This document shows positions 57,614 to 64,000 of a DNA stretch of 64,000 nucleotides, one piece after another (position 1 is the stretch's first letter; each line of letters opens with the position of its first letter). This DNA comes from Guopingia tenuis (GTDB taxonomy: Bacteria > Bacillota > Clostridia > Christensenellales > Christensenellaceae), in NCBI RefSeq assembly GCF_014384805.1, contig NZ_JACRSS010000001.1, positions 806,001 to 870,000 of the forward strand, in the 5' to 3' direction. Both the position numbers and the translations under genes were made by a program. The notes beneath the pieces were generated by a model. The model was given only the letters and a program-made list of their open reading frames with translations. It ran no database searches and was not told the origin of the DNA.

Positions 57614-58798
57614 TCACAAATACACCTCCGCATCCAGTGTGATCCCTGCCGGAATTTGCACCACGCACGGCCGGTTGGCCGTCACCCCCGGCGCCGTCGT
57701 CGTCAAATACAGCGCATCGCCCGACGACTGCGACGCCGATATCCCCAGCGTCTGCTCATAGATCACATCGCTGTCCACCGGCCGCACCGTTATGTCGTTC
57801 ACATTCCCGCCGATGGTCGGCACGATCCGCATGGGTACCGGCGGCATGTAGGTGAAGCTCGCTCCGCCCACCGTAATATATCCTGGGCAGAACACTGTCC
57901 CCGTTTTCTGGTAATACCGCATGCACGCCAGCAATTCTTCTCCATAACTGCGCGGCACGAACGGCGTCGCCTCTTCCCCTATCTCCAGTTTTGCCCAGCA
58001 TACCGTCTGCCCGGCCGTAAATCCTCCCAGGCTCACCATGGCGCCCGTCACTTCCACCGGACGTGTGATATATTTCATACTCCCGTCACTGTTCTTAACC
58101 CCTATTGACAGCGTCAGCTGTTTCCCCTGCAGCAAAGCAGCGTCCTGGGGTTCCAGCATATATGCTGCCGACACGGTGGCTCCCGAAACCAGCATCCCGT
58201 CCTCTGTCCGTGATACCGTCGCGCTTTCTGCTTCTCCTGCCAGTTTCACGCAGTACCATCGATCCGCCGTATATATCCGGCTCGTTCCCACCGTGAAGCT
58301 CTCCCCTCTCTGCCATACCGTGAACCCCCCGTTGATTAGGAGGTTGGCTCCATCCAGTGCATCCAGCTTTCTCTTGTCAGCGCTGCTCATGACGCCGTTT
58401 CCCTCCGCCGTCGCCAGCTGGGTCTTATCCAGCTTGCCCGCCACGGTATCCTTCAGCTGTCCGGGGGCGTCCGACAGCTTGTCATCCGTGAGCGATCCCG
58501 AGGGAATCTGCCCCAGGCTCACGCCGTTCAGCTCTTCCTTCAAAAACGCCATCTGCCCGGCCACCGTCGCCTCGCTTCCCTCCATGAGCGGCGCGGCCCC
58601 GATCTGTCCCGCCGCTTCCTCGCTCAGCAGTGCGTCGATCAGCCCGTTCATCTTGGGCGTGATCACCTCTTTGGCCGCACTGTCAAATCGCGCCTTCAGC
58701 CATTCCGCTCGGCCAACGACCATATTTTCTTCGATGCTGGAAACATCTTTATCGGCAAAATCCTCTGCCGCTATCTTTTGCTCCAATAAACTACCCAT
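57614..58798 (-). CDS. phage tail fibre/receptor-binding protein
   Basis: 394 residues. The N-terminal third is helical (about 1-130), ending ATAEGNGVMSSADKRKLDAL, a collar-like linker. The rest is a beta-rich domain opening NLLINGGFTVWQRGESF and containing YTADRWYCVKL, a jelly-roll-type motif typical of phage tail fibres and carbohydrate-binding tips. It starts inside the preceding gene (8-bp overlap). Confidence 0.82.
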   Translation of the reverse strand: MGSLLEQKIAAEDFADKDVSSIEENMVVGRAEWLKARFDSAAKEVITPKMNGLIDALLSEEAAGQIGAAPLMEGSEATVAGQMAFLKEELNGVSLGQIPSGSLTDDKLSDAPGQLKDTVAGKLDKTQLATAEGNGVMSSADKRKLDALDGANLLINGGFTVWQRGESFTVGTSRIYTADRWYCVKLAGEAESATVSRTEDGMLVSGATVSAAYMLEPQDAALLQGKQLTLSIGVKNSDGSMKYITRPVEVTGAMVSLGGFTAGQTVCWAKLEIGEEATPFVPRSYGEELLACMRYYQKTGTVFCPGYITVGGASFTYMPPVPMRIVPTIGGNVNDITVRPVDSDVIYEQTLGISASQSSGDALYLTTTAPGVTANRPCVVQIPAGITLDAEVYL

Positions 58799-60587
58799 CT
58801 TTCCTCCTCGTCATATTCCCCATGGAAAAAGTCACCATCATTGCCAAAACGCCAAAGCCTTCTCCCGCCACACAGTTGCGCACACCCATCTGGAACTGCA
58901 AAACCTTCCGGAATTTCTTAGGTGAAATCTGCACCCGGGGATTATCCTGCATGGTAAAGCTGAAACGATTGAAGTCGACATCGTCAAAATCCATCAGATC
59001 CATGGTATACTTCCGGGTCACCTGCATCAGCGATTTTTCCGTGGAAAAGAAAATTTCTCCCGAGCTTCGGGCATAAGGCTTGGTCAAAATTCCCGTTCCC
59101 CGCCGGGATATGTTCTTCTCCTGCATAAAGTTGCCGCCGTCTAAAAGCGGTGTCGTCCAAATGGCGTCAATGGCTCGTCCATCGTCCGCATATTCTCCGG
59201 AAAACACCATCACTTTCCCGTCGTCTGTCCCAAAATACAGCTTGCCATCGTGTTCGCGCAATACCCGCGCCGGGATGTCGGTCCAGTAATACCACTCATA
59301 TCCCCTGCCGCCCATGGGGTTTTCATTGGTCTGGCTGCCGTTGGCCACATACGCATGCCCGTTGACGCATGCCACATAAAACTGCCCCCAAACCGCTCCC
59401 ACCGCTTCGCCCAGGGAACTCTCCCGGGTAAGCCGCGGGTTGATAAAAAAGCTGCGCAGCTGCACGCTTCTCTGCTGGGTCACGGCATTGGTATCCAATC
59501 CATAGACGCCGCCCGGTGACAGGAAAACCGGATCTCCCGCCAGCGTCCCAAAAGCATAGGGAGAAACCGCTCCCATCCCGGCTATCCCTTCCTTTACCGG
59601 GAAAATCGCCTCACTGTTTTCCGTTAGCTCCGCGTTTCGGATAAACAGCCCTGTTTCATCGTCCGCCTGCTCCTTGACCACAATCATGCTGTCATACTGC
59701 TTTAAATACCCCATGATAGCCGTGTTTTCACTCCCCAGCCGCGTATATCCCGTGTCCGGGAAGTATGTCGGGTCATATAACCCGCTCTGCCAGTCCGTGT
59801 TGGGATATTCCGGATTCCCCGTGAGGAATACCCGGCTGTCGCTGCCCAGGCCGAAGCTCCCGGCAATTGTGCATTTACAGATCCGCTCCCGATATCCCGT
59901 CACTGTCTTGGAAAAGCGGATGGTAACGCTGTCCAGCCCTTCGCTGTCTGCCGGCGCCTGGGTAAAAATCACTTTCCCGGCTTCCCGGTCCACCGTATAG
60001 TCCTCTCCTTCGCTTTTTTCCTCTCCGTCTACCCAAACGGTCACCTCCGCCGTATCAATCCCCATGCTGTCCAGCAGAAATTCCGTAGCCGTCCCATCGG
60101 AAACAAAGCTGTTGATCCGCTTCGGCTGGAGCAGGTTCACTGCCTCAAAGAGCGTCCCTCCGCCCGAGGGTTCCCGGCCGATTACCGTTGTCGGGATAAA
60201 TCCGTCCACTTCCTTTGCCTGAACTCCGTCGTATACCAGATAATGGCTCCCGTCCAGAATATAGAGCTTGTCCTCCCAGTGAAAAAAGGCGGACCGCCGC
60301 TCTGCCATATCCGAATACAGAATCGTTTTTTCCGGGCCATAGAGCTTTGTTCCCGCATGCACCAACATGTTTCCTTGAAAAAAGCCCATGCCGTGCACTG
60401 GCCCGGGATAACTTTGCAGGCAGGTATATCCCGGCCGTTTTTCGGGATATCCCGCCTTGTCCGCCACCATATTTGGGGCCCATGGGCTCCGGCGGGTATC
60501 TACTTCGGTTTCCGCGTTGGCAAAATCCACTCCCAGAAACCGGTCGATGGTAATCCGTTTTTGCCGAACCGGCGCTGTCTTAGCCAT
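58791..60587 (-). CDS. large phage virion protein (podovirus stabilisation/stopper-like)
   Basis: 598 residues from ATG 60587 (GAGG about 7 bases upstream). It opens ITIDRFLGVDFANAETEV then RRSPWAPNMV, a motif of podovirus stabilisation or head-plug proteins in which a structural N-terminus precedes a beta-propeller-like body. Repeated YxxDG/W motifs (LYILDGSHYLVYDG, FGTDDGKVMVF) support a propeller. Position after the head-completion gene fits a connector or tail component. Precise role not established. Confidence 0.72.
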   Translation of the reverse strand: MAKTAPVRQKRITIDRFLGVDFANAETEVDTRRSPWAPNMVADKAGYPEKRPGYTCLQSYPGPVHGMGFFQGNMLVHAGTKLYGPEKTILYSDMAERRSAFFHWEDKLYILDGSHYLVYDGVQAKEVDGFIPTTVIGREPSGGGTLFEAVNLLQPKRINSFVSDGTATEFLLDSMGIDTAEVTVWVDGEEKSEGEDYTVDREAGKVIFTQAPADSEGLDSVTIRFSKTVTGYRERICKCTIAGSFGLGSDSRVFLTGNPEYPNTDWQSGLYDPTYFPDTGYTRLGSENTAIMGYLKQYDSMIVVKEQADDETGLFIRNAELTENSEAIFPVKEGIAGMGAVSPYAFGTLAGDPVFLSPGGVYGLDTNAVTQQRSVQLRSFFINPRLTRESSLGEAVGAVWGQFYVACVNGHAYVANGSQTNENPMGGRGYEWYYWTDIPARVLREHDGKLYFGTDDGKVMVFSGEYADDGRAIDAIWTTPLLDGGNFMQEKNISRRGTGILTKPYARSSGEIFFSTEKSLMQVTRKYTMDLMDFDDVDFNRFSFTMQDNPRVQISPKKFRKVLQFQMGVRNCVAGEGFGVLAMMVTFSMGNMTRRKDG

Positions 60588-60948
60588 CCTGCACCTCATC
60601 CCATTCCGTCATGGCGAGTTCCTCCAATCCCATAAGATACCGCTCCCGGTACACATTGGAAATTCCCGTCTCGTCGTCCTCCACAAATAAATCTCCTGCG
60701 ATTCCATAGGCCAGCAGACTCCCTGTCAGCTCTTTTTCATAGGGCACATCCTCCGTCATCCGTGAGATCACGGGAATTTCCTCCAGCGCCCCCTGTCCGT
60801 GCTTCGCCCGGATGGCATTGTTTTGCTGAAAAGTATCCGCCAGCTTTAAATTGAGCTGGCAGAGAAACCCGTTGGAAAACTCCTCCATCTCGGTCTTTCC
60901 GGAAAACATCAGGCCCAATACCTGTGAAAAAATCTGTTCCGCCGTCAT
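60580..60948 (-). CDS. phage head-completion/adaptor candidate
   Basis: 122-residue helical protein (MTAEQIFSQVLGLMFSGKTE, then FLCQLNLKLADTFQQNNAIR). Size and position, directly after the capsid, match head-tail adaptors, but I see no diagnostic motif. The stop overlaps the next start by 8 bp. Confidence 0.65.
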   Translation of the reverse strand: MTAEQIFSQVLGLMFSGKTEMEEFSNGFLCQLNLKLADTFQQNNAIRAKHGQGALEEIPVISRMTEDVPYEKELTGSLLAYGIAGDLFVEDDETGISNVYRERYLMGLEELAMTEWDEVQDG

Positions 60949-60965
60949 TTGTCTCCCCCTTTCTG

Positions 60966-60996
60966 AAAAAGGGCAGCCGTTTTTTCGCGGCCGCCC
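60966..60996 (-). terminator. terminator directly after the capsid gene
   Basis: On the minus strand GGGCGGCCG and CGGCTGCCC pair (one G-U), followed by TTTTTC. It lies inside the late operon and would thin out downstream transcripts. Confidence 0.8.
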
Positions 60997-61006
60997 CTCC
61001 CTTTTT

Positions 61007-62083
61007 TTACGCTACGGTGATTTCCTTTTCTGCAACATCCGAGGTAAAGGGGGTGTCAGTGCCGCCATAGGCCACAGCTCTCACGGTGTATTTCCCGGCT
61101 TCCCATTCCGTCGTGGAAACAGCGCCGGTATATGCCTTTGCCTTGTCGTCATATCGCGGATCTGCGCCGTTAGTGGTGTAGATAATGCGCTCCGCGCCTG
61201 CCGAAGTGATGGTCAGGCTCCCTTCTGCAAAGGAAATCTCGGGAGCCGCCTGCTTTTTGCTTCCCAGCACCAGCGCCCAAACTCCGTCCGCCTTGGCGCC
61301 CAGCACAAACGCGTCATAATATACCCGGCCTTCCACCAGCCATCCGTCGATGCCCGGCGGGTTGGTGTGGGTTTTGAAGGTGCTGATTTTTTTTGGCAGC
61401 AGGACGCTGTCCTTTCTGGCCAGGAAGCCATAGGCGTCCGCCGGCAGATAGCCCGTGGGCAGAACCACAACCTTGGCCCCGGCCAGTTCGCCGATCACGC
61501 CCTTGCCCATGGCTTTTTCCGCCAGTTTGTCCGCTTTCACGAATTCGTCCGCCAGCATAACCGCCTTGAGCATCTCTGCCGTGATATAGAGATATCGCTC
61601 CTCATTGGGAACGTATTTGTCCGTCATGGCCTGCATGCCGTTTAAAAACGCCTCCACCACCGTGGTTTTTGTGGGCTTTGCCGAAATTCCTTCCACTCGC
61701 CCCGCCTCGCGGATCCATTTGTCTGCGGCATATTTTTCCAGTGTGGGGATAACAATCCCCTTGATCTCCTCGCTCATCCAGCTCGCCGCCGAAATGCTCA
61801 TCATGGTGTCGTCAAAATTTCCCCGGTCGATGGTCTGGGTAAACGCCTTGTCCTGGGTCAGCGTCAGTTCCTGCACAACGCTGTTCATCTCCGCCGGCGT
61901 TCCATATCGGTTTGCGCCCGCGCGGGTATAGTCCGTGAGCGGTGTCGTCACTGGGCTGTAAATCCGGATAGACTTCGCCCCGGAAAAGTCAAATTTATCG
62001 TTGACCTTTCCTTCAAAAAAGGATGTGGGCTTGAATGCCGCCGCAAATTGCTTTTCATATTTTGTCGCTAAATTAACTGCCAT
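61007..62083 (-). CDS. phage major capsid protein with C-terminal Ig-like domain
   Basis: 358 residues. The first ~285 residues are coat-like: TKYEKQFAAAFKPTSFFEGK, a TIDRGNFDDTMM segment and strands LYITAEMLKAVML and GAKVVVLPTGY, as in P22-type or related HK97-fold coats. The last ~75 residues (from PEISFAEGSLTI) match chitobiase/hexosaminidase C-terminal or fn3-like sandwiches (IIYTTNGADPRYDD, AGKYTVRAVAYGG), probably displayed on the outside. Hairpins flank the gene. Confidence 0.88.
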   Translation of the reverse strand: MAVNLATKYEKQFAAAFKPTSFFEGKVNDKFDFSGAKSIRIYSPVTTPLTDYTRAGANRYGTPAEMNSVVQELTLTQDKAFTQTIDRGNFDDTMMSISAASWMSEEIKGIVIPTLEKYAADKWIREAGRVEGISAKPTKTTVVEAFLNGMQAMTDKYVPNEERYLYITAEMLKAVMLADEFVKADKLAEKAMGKGVIGELAGAKVVVLPTGYLPADAYGFLARKDSVLLPKKISTFKTHTNPPGIDGWLVEGRVYYDAFVLGAKADGVWALVLGSKKQAAPEISFAEGSLTITSAGAERIIYTTNGADPRYDDKAKAYTGAVSTTEWEAGKYTVRAVAYGGTDTPFTSDVAEKEITVA

Positions 62084-62192
62084 CTTTGTTTTTCTCCTCT
62101 CTGTCGTTGGGATGGAGTGTGCATCCGCTTTTCCGTCCCGTTCCTCCGGCCGGAAAATGCCTTGGCTCCATCACTTTTTTTCGCTTTCCCCG

Positions 62193-62307
62193 CTCGTGCT
62201 GCCTGTACCCCGTAATGGGGCATTCGCACGAGGGGGATTTCTCTGCGGTCCATTGCCCCCTTTCAGGGGGACTTACATTCCCCAAAAGGCAGTATTCCGT
62301 ATCTGCC
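62193..62307 (-). promoter_or_regulatory. structured leader before the capsid gene
   Basis: Three hairpins lie in the 269-bp gap between scaffold and capsid: CTCGTGC/GCACGAG enclosing CCCC/GGGG (62193-62232), CCCCCT/AGGGGG (62256-62270), and GGCAG/CTGCC (62288-62307). The last is followed on the minus strand by TTTT. The gap has no convincing gene. Confidence 0.5.
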
Positions 62308-62352
62308 GCCTTTCGGTTTTTGGGCCGCAGGGTGTGCTTCTGCCTGATTTCT

Positions 62353-63105
62353 CTATCCTCTGAGCGCCTCCATCATGGCTCTCTGGAAGGTATCCAGGCC
62401 GTCCCCTTTCGCATCACTCTGCATACGTCCCGGATTTCTGGCCCCGCCTTTGCCGGAAAGCTCCCGAAGCTGTTCTTTCAGCATGCGGTTTTCAAAAAGC
62501 ACATAGGCCGCTTCCGGCGCCTCTCCTGCGGCCACCGCTTCTTTCACCTCTTGGTCTAAGGCGTCAAATCCGCTGATCTCCGGATGCTTCCGGAAAAACT
62601 CGGCCCAGAGCTTCAGCCGCTTTTCTTTTTCCAAATAGGCTGCCAGCCGCTCCTGCAAGTCCTCAAGCTCGCTTTTTTCCGTCTGTTCCGGCTGTTCCTC
62701 CGGCATCTCCCGGGCCGGCGGCTCCTGCTGGTTTTCCAGGCCCGCCTCCGTCCGCTCTTCTATGAAACCCTCCGCCGGGTCTGGCGCTGGGATTTCTTCA
62801 TTTTCTGCCTTCTGTTCTCCCCCCATGGCGCTTTCCTGGATCAGTGCGCGTACCAGCGCTTCCCGCTCCATCCCCATCTTTTTTGCAAAGGTATTCAGCA
62901 GCTCCATCTCCGGCGCTTTTTCCAATCTCTCCAGCCTTTCCAGCATCCGGTCATAATTCATGCCCTTCTGCGCCAAAATCACCGCCTCTTCCATGGGAAT
63001 CTCCAAAAGCTCGCCGTTATATTTGATCGTCAAAGTCCCCTGTTCTTCCGGCTTTCCTATCCTCATAGCCTCTATATCCTGCGTCATCTGTCTCTTGTCC
63101 GTCAT
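62353..63105 (-). CDS. phage scaffolding protein
   Basis: 250 residues: a short beta-like start (GTLTIKYNGELLEIPMEEAV), helical segments (YDRMLERLERLEK), an acidic Pro/Glu/Gln-rich middle (about 95-150), and a long helix with a C-terminal SGKGGARNPGRM basic patch, usually the capsid-binding end. Order before the capsid and composition support scaffold. GAGGG lies before the ATG. Confidence 0.82.
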   Translation of the reverse strand: MTDKRQMTQDIEAMRIGKPEEQGTLTIKYNGELLEIPMEEAVILAQKGMNYDRMLERLERLEKAPEMELLNTFAKKMGMEREALVRALIQESAMGGEQKAENEEIPAPDPAEGFIEERTEAGLENQQEPPAREMPEEQPEQTEKSELEDLQERLAAYLEKEKRLKLWAEFFRKHPEISGFDALDQEVKEAVAAGEAPEAAYVLFENRMLKEQLRELSGKGGARNPGRMQSDAKGDGLDTFQRAMMEALRG

Positions 63106-63111
63106 TTTCCC

Positions 63112-63276
63112 TCATCCTTCCTGTTCCGATTTGGAAATCCATCGTTCCTCCCGGTGGCTGCATTCCTTTTTGGGGCATAAAAGCATTGCCTTTTCCCGCA
63201 GCTTACCGTCCACCGTCCGCTGCACCCTTCGTCCCATCACCCGCATTTCGCATTGTCTGCATTTGGGGCATAGCAT
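63112..63276 (-). CDS. 54-residue zinc-ribbon phage protein overlapping portal
   Basis: ATG 63276 follows GGAGGTGAAGG. The protein has CPKCRQC (3-9), a basic middle (RVMGRRVQRTVDGKLREK) and CPKKEC (34-39), forming one Cys4-type zinc ribbon with a spare Cys, then charged tail. It starts inside the portal gene (74-bp overlap, different frame) and stops 6 bp before the scaffold ATG. Likely DNA or protein-binding; role unknown. Confidence 0.75.
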   Translation of the reverse strand: MLCPKCRQCEMRVMGRRVQRTVDGKLREKAMLLCPKKECSHREERWISKSEQEG

Positions 63277-64000
63277 CTTCCTTCACCTCCTCCCCTCCGG
63301 CGGCTTCCTGCATCTCCATGCGCCTCCGTGCGTCGGATTCAATTTTTGCCTTGTTGGGAACCAGGTGCGCCGGAATGCTCTCCAGATATGTCACCGGCTC
63401 CAGCAATCCCTTCTCATAAAGGTTGTCCAGCGTCTGAATGTTGGACATCTCGCTCCAATAGGCCGAAGCCCCGATGTCCACGTTCAGGGAAAGCACCATA
63501 TCCCCCAGCATGCTGAAATCCAGGGGAATCTCCTCCTGCTCTCCCGCCTCGCTGGTGGTCAGCACTGTGCGTTTCCCGTAATACGCCCGCATCTGGTCAA
63601 TACAGATGCGCACAAAATCTTCCACAAACTGGTAATACGCCTGTTTCACCAGCTCCAGGGGCATCGCCGTCGCTTTCTGCACGGCGATAATGGCCGAGGT
63701 ATTCTCCGGATTCACATTCCCCAGCGCCGCGTCGGATGCTCCCATGAGCTCCTTCGTGTTCCCGATAAAGCGGTCGATGTATTCCCCAACCTGCCCGCTC
63801 ATGTTCACAGCATGGGTATCCGCATAGATAATGTCGCTGGGATTCCCCTGCACAGCCAGGGGCTTTACTCCCTCCACCCATTTGTCCAGTTTGTTTTTGT
63901 TGAAGAAAATCCGTGGGAACGCCTGCTGCCGGATAAACCGCTGGGCCAGCGCCGCCATTTTGTTGATGGCCATCTGGTTGGGGATCAGCCCATCGATCAC
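63203..64000 (-). CDS. phage portal protein, C-terminal part
   Basis: The frame runs off the end of the window. The visible 265 residues start with DGLIPNQMAINKMAALAQRF and include GNTKELMGASDAALGNVNP and an Ile/Val-rich barrel helix, a pattern typical of portal crown/stem regions. The tail is acidic and Met/Gln-rich (RRMEMQEAAGGEEVKED). Portal is the DNA channel and motor dock of the head. Terminase genes are presumably just beyond the window. Confidence 0.85.
   Translation of the reverse strand: MIDGLIPNQMAINKMAALAQRFIRQQAFPRIFFNKNKLDKWVEGVKPLAVQGNPSDIIYADTHAVNMSGQVGEYIDRFIGNTKELMGASDAALGNVNPENTSAIIAVQKATAMPLELVKQAYYQFVEDFVRICIDQMRAYYGKRTVLTTSEAGEQEEIPLDFSMLGDMVLSLNVDIGASAYWSEMSNIQTLDNLYEKGLLEPVTYLESIPAHLVPNKAKIESDARRRMEMQEAAGGEEVKEDAMPQMQTMRNAGDGTKGAADGGR

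Larger units (their letters stand above)
54687..64000 (-). mobile_element. prophage, structural and lysis region (incomplete)
   Basis: A single block of minus-strand phage genes: portal, zinc-ribbon protein, scaffold, capsid, head-completion candidate, large virion protein, tail fibre, XkdX, endolysin, holin and accessory genes. It ends at a strong terminator by 54687. No integrase, terminase, tape measure or major tail protein is in the visible part; the element continues past 64000. Attachment sites were not identified. The tail-module gap suggests podovirus-like morphology. Confidence 0.85.

Noticed and set aside
62068..62285. Small minus-strand frames between scaffold and capsid
   Set aside because: They run through the hairpins and have no good ribosome site; the structured leader explains the region better.
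1..64000. CRISPR arrays, tRNA and rRNA genes, insertion sequences
   Set aside because: No regularly spaced repeats, no T-loop plus anticodon arrangement and no transposase-like protein were seen.

Overview
The window reads as chromosomal DNA of a low-to-mid GC Bacillota, most likely class Clostridia. Supporting signs are strong AGGAGG-type ribosome sites, sigma-A promoters (often with TGn-extended -10 boxes), a perfect CIRCE element before groESL, T-run intrinsic terminators after most units, a Firmicutes-type dcw cluster with a PASTA penicillin-binding protein, and a Firmicutes-type prophage. MurE carries a DNPR motif, so the wall is probably meso-diaminopimelate type. A gut anaerobe is plausible from gene content but cannot be proven here. 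No rRNA, tRNA or CRISPR array was seen.

Layout. 1-1757: end of a type IIA topoisomerase A subunit. 2248-11621 (minus): division and cell-wall cluster mraZ-rsmH-ftsL-like-PBP-murE-(no murF)-mraY-murD-ftsW, with MraZ-type operator repeats at its head and an internal promoter where murF is absent. 12170-16468: a PfkB sugar kinase, a coiled-coil protein and a large membrane-anchored NlpC/P60 hydrolase. 16758-16989: divergent promoters and a candidate structured RNA with a possible pseudoknot. 17107-19188: groESL under CIRCE. 19465-23346: ABM-fold protein, tandem HAD pair, SDR and GNAT. 23792-26831 (minus): tightly packed operon of a peptidoglycan-binding exported protein, recX, birA and a patatin-like lipase. 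26946-35007: cobalamin adenosyltransferase, DeoC aldolase, amino-acid permease, NADP-type glutamate dehydrogenase, a LexA-like S24 repressor and bifunctional NAD(P)HX repair enzyme. 36242-40427 (minus): sugar-acid operon gntR-dgoK-SDR-eda-hydroxyacid dehydrogenase, with an 18-bp palindromic operator just downstream of its promoter. 40595-43695: three-gene envelope module of two membrane/zinc-ribbon proteins (one Tim44-like) and an SPFH protein. 44014-54628: acetyltransferase, EF-G-like GTPase, PfkB plus homoserine-kinase-like enzyme, TRIC channel, NimA-like flavoprotein, GarR-like reductase, a second S24 repressor and a nucleosidase.

54687-64000 (minus, running off the window): the structural and lysis half of a prophage. 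It has portal, a tiny zinc-ribbon protein overlapping portal, scaffold, capsid with an Ig-like tail, head-completion candidate, a large podovirus-style protein, tail fibre, XkdX, endolysin, holin and a coiled-coil protein. There is no tape measure or major tail gene between capsid and lysis genes, which suggests a short-tailed phage. Three genes too short for usual ORF cut-offs (57137-57280, 63112-63276 and tentatively 29063-29212) are described.
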